From Flavobacteriaceae bacterium (GTDB lineage Bacteria > Bacteroidota > Bacteroidia > Flavobacteriales > Flavobacteriaceae): 38,421 bases of DNA. Positions 34,168-38,421 of this stretch are shown in pieces. The notes below the pieces were generated by a model. That model did not search any database and was not told the origin of the DNA. It saw nothing but the letters and a program-made list of their open reading frames with translations. Every line of letters starts with the position of its first letter. Position 1 is the first letter of the stretch. The stretch covers positions 1-38,421 of the forward strand of contig JANSXF010000040.1 of the NCBI GenBank assembly GCA_024743095.1. Reading direction: 5' to 3'. Both the position numbers and the translations under genes were made by a program.

Positions 34168-34485
34168 TTACCCCTTTGAACGGCTTGTTACTGCAAACAA
34201 CCTGTTCAATCGTTGGTATGAAGCATCCCGATATGGCTTCTCACCGACTTGGTACTGGCCTTCCCTTTGCGCAGAAATGTTTTGAAAGAAATCGTTCATC
34301 TCCCAGGGAGTCCCCAACCGGAACTTCTTGGTCATCCCCTTGATCGGGCAATCCACGCCACATCCTTGGGCGGTGGGATTCCCTTGATCCATGTGCGGCC
34401 GTAATGATCCAAACGGTACCTCTTTCGGTTTGCACCATTGGGGCACCTTGACCCTAAGTTCATTTGTAATCGATCCGTTTTGCAT
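34168..34485 (-). CDS. Small protein of unknown function upstream of the oxidase genes
   Basis: The 105-residue frame lies between a good promoter (-7 TATCTTTG at 34506-34513) and the oxidase gene. It carries three cysteines (PQWCKPKE and QGCGVDCPIKGM), a Pro-rich N-terminal half and a basic C-terminus. There is no signal peptide or membrane helix. I do not recognise it. The promoter position and operator make translation plausible, but overlapping frames in the same DNA leave doubt. It might be a metal-binding or redox accessory protein. Confidence 0.45.
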   Translation of the reverse strand: MQNGSITNELRVKVPQWCKPKEVPFGSLRPHMDQGNPTAQGCGVDCPIKGMTKKFRLGTPWEMNDFFQNISAQREGQYQVGEKPYRDASYQRLNRLFAVTSRSKG

Positions 34486-34505
34486 GGTTGGAAAAGGATT
34501 TTGGA

Positions 34506-34543
34506 CAAAGATAACACTAAAAATAAATCGGACAAAAATGTCT
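34506..34543 (-). promoter_or_regulatory. Promoter and operator of the oxidase region
   Basis: The minus-strand -7 element TATCTTTG (34506-34513) matches the TAnnTTTG consensus exactly. About 19 bp upstream a TTTG lies inside an imperfect palindrome GGACAAAAATGTCT (34530-34543), which matches the palindrome at 34135-34148 at 11 of 14 bases. A bound regulator would cover the -33 box. The transcript would start near 34497 and read into the 105-residue gene and the oxidase genes. Confidence 0.6.
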
Positions 34544-34627
34544 TAAATAAATATCCATGAAAATATTTGATGCACCATTGTTGGGTTGGGCAAGATGGAA
34601 GCATAAGATCGTATAGGGTTGAAAAAT

Positions 34628-34658
34628 AAAGGACCATACTAAAAAAGCATGGCCCTTT
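34628..34658 (-). terminator. Intrinsic terminator after the 63-residue membrane protein
   Basis: Arms 34628-34637 and 34649-34658 pair over 10 positions with one G-T pair. On the minus strand the stem is followed by ATTTTTC. It lies about 90 bp after the stop of the small membrane protein, ending that unit before the oxidase promoter. Confidence 0.6.
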
Positions 34659-34746
34659 GGAGGCATCATGAGTAAAAAATTGTGCCTGTATCGTTGTTCA
34701 ATGATTTTACCTCGTATTTGAGTGTTCAACAATTCCCATGGCAAAC

Positions 34747-34938
34747 CTATTCGGATAATTTTACCAAGGACAGGGCCGCAATGGCCATGACCAAATCTCT
34801 CACGGCCACATCGAAATGATTGCCGGTAAAAATCAAAACCAATGCTATCAAGGTCAACCAGAGGGCGACTATATAACCACCGATTATAGTGGATGAGCCG
34901 GATGGTTGAGACCACCAAAAATGGAAAATTTGAGCCAT
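34747..34938 (-). CDS. Small two-helix membrane protein
   Basis: The 63-residue protein has an amphipathic N-terminus (MAQIFHFWWSQPSGSS) and two hydrophobic segments (IVALWLTLIALVLIF and LVMAIAALSLV). The frame is clean, with an ATG start, and a hairpin terminator follows. No family is recognised. It stands alone, upstream of and separate from the oxidase unit. Confidence 0.55.
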   Translation of the reverse strand: MAQIFHFWWSQPSGSSTIIGGYIVALWLTLIALVLIFTGNHFDVAVRDLVMAIAALSLVKLSE

Positions 34939-35435
34939 CCAATATTTGGTATTAGTGACCTGAAGTTCAGGTTTTTGTGTCGTGTTGGAGGGGGCTCAAT
35001 TTTATCCGGCGAAGGTGGTATACTATGTCCGGCGTTTCCAACAAAATGTAAGGAAATGTGCTGAACGGAATATAAATAACAGAGGGAAAAGAAGTGGCTT
35101 TATGCCATCCCTTTTCCGAGAAACATTTTGCGACGTTTAATTTTCAGGAATATTGTATGAATACTATCTATTGCCATATTTTTTCAAGGACACATTCTTT
35201 CGGAAAGTTTAAAAATGTTTCAATACACAAACTATTGGTTTGTAAATGGAGAAATAAACAAACCCCAGTCAAAATGATTTGTAACAAATATTTACTGAAT
35301 ATGTTACAAAACAGGACTGTTCAAATGATGTAAAGTATCGAGAGTAAAATAAAAATTACAAGATGAAATAGAGGGATATATTGACAAAGTCGGGCCATTA
35401 TATTGTGTGCTTTCAAAATGCACCAACACACATTT
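34939..35435. other. AT-rich intergenic region, no gene
   Basis: About 500 bp between divergent units. The base composition is strongly AT-rich in the right half. Short open frames here (for example 35094-35333) show no protein-like composition. The right end leads into the 24-bp repeats and the promoter of the AbiEi-Fic gene. It probably marks the left boundary of an acquired segment. Confidence 0.4.
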
Positions 35436-35522
35436 ACTAATTTTATCACGATTGTATTTACTAATTTTAGTACATTTGATTTTGCTAATATTAACACGAC
35501 ATAAAAAACTAATTTTAGCCCG
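35436..35522 (+). repeat. Four direct repeats on an exact 24-bp pitch
   Basis: Copies of ACTAATTTTAnCACG-like sequence start at 35436, 35460, 35484 and 35508. Each has the core (A/G)CTAAT(T/A)TTA. The pitch is exactly 24 bp, while the 9 bp between copies differ. Copy 2 contains the small palindrome ACTAATTTTAGT. The array ends 31 bp before the start codon of the AbiEi-Fic gene, as expected for operators of an autoregulator. Confidence 0.8.
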
Positions 35523-35553
35523 AAAACAAAGATTAAAAAATAAATTCAACAAC

Positions 35554-37116
35554 ATGGCAACCCCCAGAGAACGATTCGCAGAAGCCCTTACCTTTTTGAA
35601 AGGGTTACAGGACCAGGGTATGGTAGGAATTCATACCGATGATATCCCTAATGTAAAACACCGTCAATTGCTTGTCAAAAATGGTTTTTTACGGGAAGTC
35701 TCCAAAGGATGGTATATTGCCACAGACCCCAATGAGAAAGATGGTGAGACCACAGCTTGGTATAGTTCATATTGGGAATTTATAGCACGGTTTCTTAACC
35801 GAAAATATGGAGATGATTGGTCGCTTTCGGCAGACCAGTCCTTGTTGCTCCATGCCGGGAACCGGTCGGTGCCGCAACAATTGCTTATACGGTCGCCCAA
35901 GGGCAATAACAAGCCCACCCCGTTACCCCACAATACCTCCCTGTTCAATTTGAAGACCGATATCCCTCCTTCGGAACAGACCGTCATAGAAGAAGGCATC
36001 CGCATGTATAATTTACAGGCCTCCCTCATTTATGCAGGGGTGTCGGTGTATACAAGCAATGCTATTGATGCCCGTACCACGCTGTCGTTGATACGGGATG
36101 CTTCGGAATTATTGCCCATACTATTGGAAAATGGGCATACCACATTGGCTGGCCGATTGGCCGGGGCTTTTCGCAACATTCAACGTGACAGAATAGCCGA
36201 CCAGATTATGGAAACTTTCAAACAAGCCGATTATGACATTCGGGAGGAAGACCCCTTTGAAACCAGGTTGGAATTAAAATTGTCGGCAAGGGAACGTTCT
36301 CCCTATGCCAACCGTATACGCTTGATATGGCTACAGATGCGTGGGGCTGTAATGGCCAATTTCCCCCAAGCCCCCGGTATACGGACCGACCACGAATCCT
36401 ATATGAAGGACGTGGACGATATATACATAACGGATGCCTACCATTCGCTGTCCATTGAGCGCTATCGGGTGACCCCTGAGTTGATTCAAAAAGTGAGTTC
36501 TGGCGAATGGGACACCGAGGAAAATGAAGGGGATAGAAAACAGCGGGATGCTATGGCCGCCCGGGGGTATTATCAGGCTTTCCAATCTGTAAAGCAGAGC
36601 ATCAAAGCCATATTGGAAGGTGCAAATTCAGGAACACAGGTCGATAAAGACCATGCCGCATGGTACAGGCAGTTGTTCGACCCAAGTGTGGTGGCAGGCT
36701 TGTTGAAGGCTTCCGACCTTTCCGGTTACCGCAATAACCAGGTGTACATCGGTAATTCCAAGCATGTCCCCCTAAATGTGGATGCCATGCGCGATGCCAT
36801 GCCCATCCTATTTGAACTGCTGGAGGAAGAGCCCGAGGCTTCCGTACGTGCCGTGCTGGGTCATTTTGTCTTTGTTTTTATCCACCCGTATATGGATGGA
36901 AACGGTCGTATGGGCAGATTCCTGATGAATGCGATGCTGGCCTCCGGTGGCTATCCGTGGACCGTAATTCCCGTAGAAAAGCGGGACGAATATATGCAGG
37001 CATTGGAAGAGGCCAGTGTAAGGCAGGATATTGGGCCGTTTGCAAAATTCTTGGGAGATTTGGTAGTCGAAAGAATGAAAGGTAAAAACGCAGCGGAACT
37101 GCCGAACAAAAAATAG
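35554..37116 (+). CDS. AbiEi-like winged-helix/Fic-domain fusion protein
   Basis: The 520-residue protein combines two conflict-system modules. Residues 1-240 resemble AbiEi antitoxin: an N-terminal winged helix (LLVKNGFLREVSKGWYIA), then WSLSADQSLLLHAGN and the QQLLIRS strand. Residues about 290-505 form a Fic domain with the full motif HPYMDGNGRMGR (444-455) and the flap YIGNSKHVPLN. An inhibitory-helix-like SLSIER (298-303) matches (S/T)xxxE(G/N) except that Arg replaces Gly/Asn. Fic proteins transfer AMP or other nucleotide parts to target proteins. The start at 35554 follows four 24-bp repeats. Longer in-frame starts would run through these repeats. Confidence 0.88.
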   Translation: MATPRERFAEALTFLKGLQDQGMVGIHTDDIPNVKHRQLLVKNGFLREVSKGWYIATDPNEKDGETTAWYSSYWEFIARFLNRKYGDDWSLSADQSLLLHAGNRSVPQQLLIRSPKGNNKPTPLPHNTSLFNLKTDIPPSEQTVIEEGIRMYNLQASLIYAGVSVYTSNAIDARTTLSLIRDASELLPILLENGHTTLAGRLAGAFRNIQRDRIADQIMETFKQADYDIREEDPFETRLELKLSARERSPYANRIRLIWLQMRGAVMANFPQAPGIRTDHESYMKDVDDIYITDAYHSLSIERYRVTPELIQKVSSGEWDTEENEGDRKQRDAMAARGYYQAFQSVKQSIKAILEGANSGTQVDKDHAAWYRQLFDPSVVAGLLKASDLSGYRNNQVYIGNSKHVPLNVDAMRDAMPILFELLEEEPEASVRAVLGHFVFVFIHPYMDGNGRMGRFLMNAMLASGGYPWTVIPVEKRDEYMQALEEASVRQDIGPFAKFLGDLVVERMKGKNAAELPNKK

Positions 37117-37207
37117 CCGCATGATATTATTTGAAATCATTTGGTTAAAGTTACCGTATAGAAAGCATAAAACGCTCCCGTCGATGTCCTAATTTCAAAA
37201 CACTAGA

Positions 37208-38287
37208 ATGAAACTCCAAGAACAAATACAGCTCTTAAAACCCTTGTTCAAAGGACGAGACGATGTATTTGCCTTGCGATGGGAAAAGGGTAATAAAAGT
37301 GGCTACATGCCTGCCTATCATTTCGATCCCTATATGTACCGCCTACACAAGCAGAAAGGAGGAACATTCAGTAATTATAAAGACAAGACCTATTTAAAAT
37401 TAGACGGCCATCAATTATCAAAACATATAAAAGGCGAGCAAGTTGTTGGTGTTTATCCGCTTTTAAAGGATAACACCTCTTGGTTTATCGTGGCCGATTT
37501 TGACAAGAAAGACTGGAAAGAACAATCCGTTAAAGCCATAAGTGTTTGTAAGGAAAATGGAATTCCTGCCTATTTGGAACGTTCTCGTTCTGGAAATGGC
37601 GGACATGTATGGGTGTTTTTTGAACAAGCATACCCCGCTACAAAAAGCAGAAGGATTATATTAAAGCTTTTTGAGCAAGCGGGTATTTTTTCGCTATTTG
37701 ATAAGAACACAAGTTTTGACAGACTGTTTCCAAATCAGGATTATCTATCGAGAAAAGGGTTTGGAAACCTGATTGCCCTTCCACTTCAAGGAACAGCTTT
37801 TCAATATGGAAATTCCTGTTTTATTGACCTCAAAACATTTTTACCTATTCAAAATCAATGGCAATTTTTAAAAGCCATCAAAAAAGTTTCAACCATTCAT
37901 TTGGATAAGGTTTTACAAGAATTACCCAATCAAAAAGAAGAAGCAAGAGTTCTTTTCAAAAACAGCATTCCCAGTCCTGGAAGATTGCAGATTATCTTGA
38001 AGAGCAGTATTATAATCAATCGAAGTGGCTTAATTCCACCAATAGTCGATTTTCTAAAAGAACATTTGAATTTTTTCAATGCCGATTATGCGATTAAAAA
38101 GAATACAGGAAGAAGTACTTGGAGAACAGAGCGGTATTTCAAACTTATCGATGAAACCGAGAACACCATTGAAATTCCGAGAGGGTTTATAGGAAACTTG
38201 GTTCGGTTTTGTAAGCAACAGCATATTGACTATGAATTTATAGACCAAAGAAAACAGTTGAATAAAGTTGGGGTTTCATCTCACTAG
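37208..38287 (+). pseudogene. TOTE-type archaeo-eukaryotic primase, truncated by an IS
   Basis: The 359-residue frame matches the primase domain of TOTE conflict systems. It shows LFKGRDDVFALRWEKGNKSG, the DxD catalytic motif in WFIVADFDKK (D97, D99), ERSRSGNGGHVWVFFE with the catalytic His133, FPNQD and GFGNLIALPLQG. In the family this domain is followed by a helicase in the same polypeptide. Here the frame ends after YEFIDQRKQLNKVG, where the helicase should begin, at a TAG supplied by the end of an insertion sequence. The gene is visibly richer in A and T than its neighbours, a sign of transfer. The primase part itself looks intact. Confidence 0.85.
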
Positions 38288-38421
38288 TGTCCACTTAAAA
38301 TAAGTTGATTTTCAACTGGTTATCAGTTTGTTCATTGACATTATTGTAATTAGAATTTGTAAACAACTGTTTTACAGAAGTTTTGTCCAGTAGGGATACG
38401 CCGAGAACCTGTATGATTTCG
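38283..38421 (-). mobile_element. Insertion sequence (IS4-type), end only, runs off the window
   Basis: From about 38283 the primase reading gives way to a sequence that encodes, on the minus strand, a transposase C-terminus stopping at 38295-38297. The segment starting at ACTAGTGTCCACTT is the probable IS end. The exact boundary and target duplication cannot be fixed because the other IS end is outside the window. Confidence 0.7.
38295..38421 (-). CDS. IS4-family transposase, C-terminal part (partial)
   Basis: The partial frame, open to the window edge, reads EIIQVLGVSLLDKTSVKQLF and ends in NQLKINLF with a TAA stop. This matches the C-terminal pattern of Bacteroidota IS4-family (DUF4372-type) transposases, in which EILQILSxSLFDKTP precedes a short Asn/Gln-rich tail ending in LF. 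The catalytic core lies outside the window. It is the element that interrupts the primase gene. Confidence 0.75.
   Translation of the reverse strand, partial: EIIQVLGVSLLDKTSVKQLFTNSNYNNVNEQTDNQLKINLF

Noticed and set aside
34517..34942. Minus-strand frame of 141 codons near the small membrane protein
   Set aside because: It runs through a hairpin terminator and a promoter and has poor composition; the 63-residue frame in the same DNA is far more protein-like.
35094..35333. Plus-strand ORF of 79 codons in the AT-rich gap
   Set aside because: No domain, no promoter, and composition that follows the local AT bias rather than coding preference.
35436..35522. CRISPR array
   Set aside because: The repeats are only about 12-15 bp, the spacers are 9 bp, there are no cas genes, and the position fits an operator array.

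Overview
The window reads as chromosomal DNA of a marine-type flavobacterium (Bacteroidota, probably Flavobacteriaceae). The evidence is promoters of the TAnnTTTG type, few Shine-Dalgarno sites, LytTR two-component genes, a DUF2024 gene, group III truncated haemoglobins, a copper nitrite reductase carrying a C-terminal cytochrome c, and an IS4-type transposase tail of the kind common in Bacteroidota. No rRNA, tRNA or CRISPR array was found. All calls come from reading the sequence; no database search was possible.

Layout. 1-1392: a nested inverted repeat and two secreted proteins of unknown function. 1393-2430: decayed DNA with two gene remnants, one a GNAT-like acetyltransferase. 2431-5392 (minus): nirK-cytochrome c, a NirV-like protein and a SCO-type copper chaperone. 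5499-9967: a remnant, a FUSC-family membrane protein, and a parB-like gene with two frameshifts. 10248-12591 (minus): LytTR regulator, sensor kinase and a small secreted repeat protein. 13042-15044 (minus): a MarR-type regulator with a cysteine-rich tail, a DUF2024 protein, a secreted protein and a frameshifted thioredoxin-like gene. Three near-identical palindromes in their promoters suggest a local regulon. 15418-16686: ClC channel. 17051-22292 (plus): LysR regulator, 1-Cys peroxiredoxin, two trans-sulfuration PLP enzymes and a 2-dehydropantoate 2-reductase-like protein. 22726-34938 (minus): a long run of same-strand genes. In transcription order it holds a small membrane protein, a small Cys-containing protein, a two-subunit cbb3-like haem-copper oxidase with two small membrane subunits, a truncated haemoglobin, a membrane protein, tryptophan 2,3-dioxygenase, cupin, aconitase A, OsmC, two AhpD-like proteins, an SDR, DUF488 and a second truncated haemoglobin. 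35436-38421 (plus): a defence-like island with four operator-like repeats on an exact 24-bp pitch, an AbiEi-like/Fic fusion, and a TOTE-type primase gene cut off by an insertion sequence that runs off the window.

How it fits together. NirK makes NO from nitrite, and the haemoglobins, haem-copper oxidase, aconitase, TDO, OsmC and AhpD-like proteins are plausible parts of an NO, low-oxygen or oxidative-stress response; this grouping is inferred from gene order. The right end looks like a separate acquired conflict module. The most notable items are the AbiEi-Fic fusion with its repeat array, the interrupted TOTE gene, the MarR operator set, and the unusual oxidase operon. Several genes carry single frameshifts (parB twice, thioredoxin-like, the two left-end remnants, and 15099-15369). 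Two of these lie in homopolymers and should be checked against reads before being called real decay.
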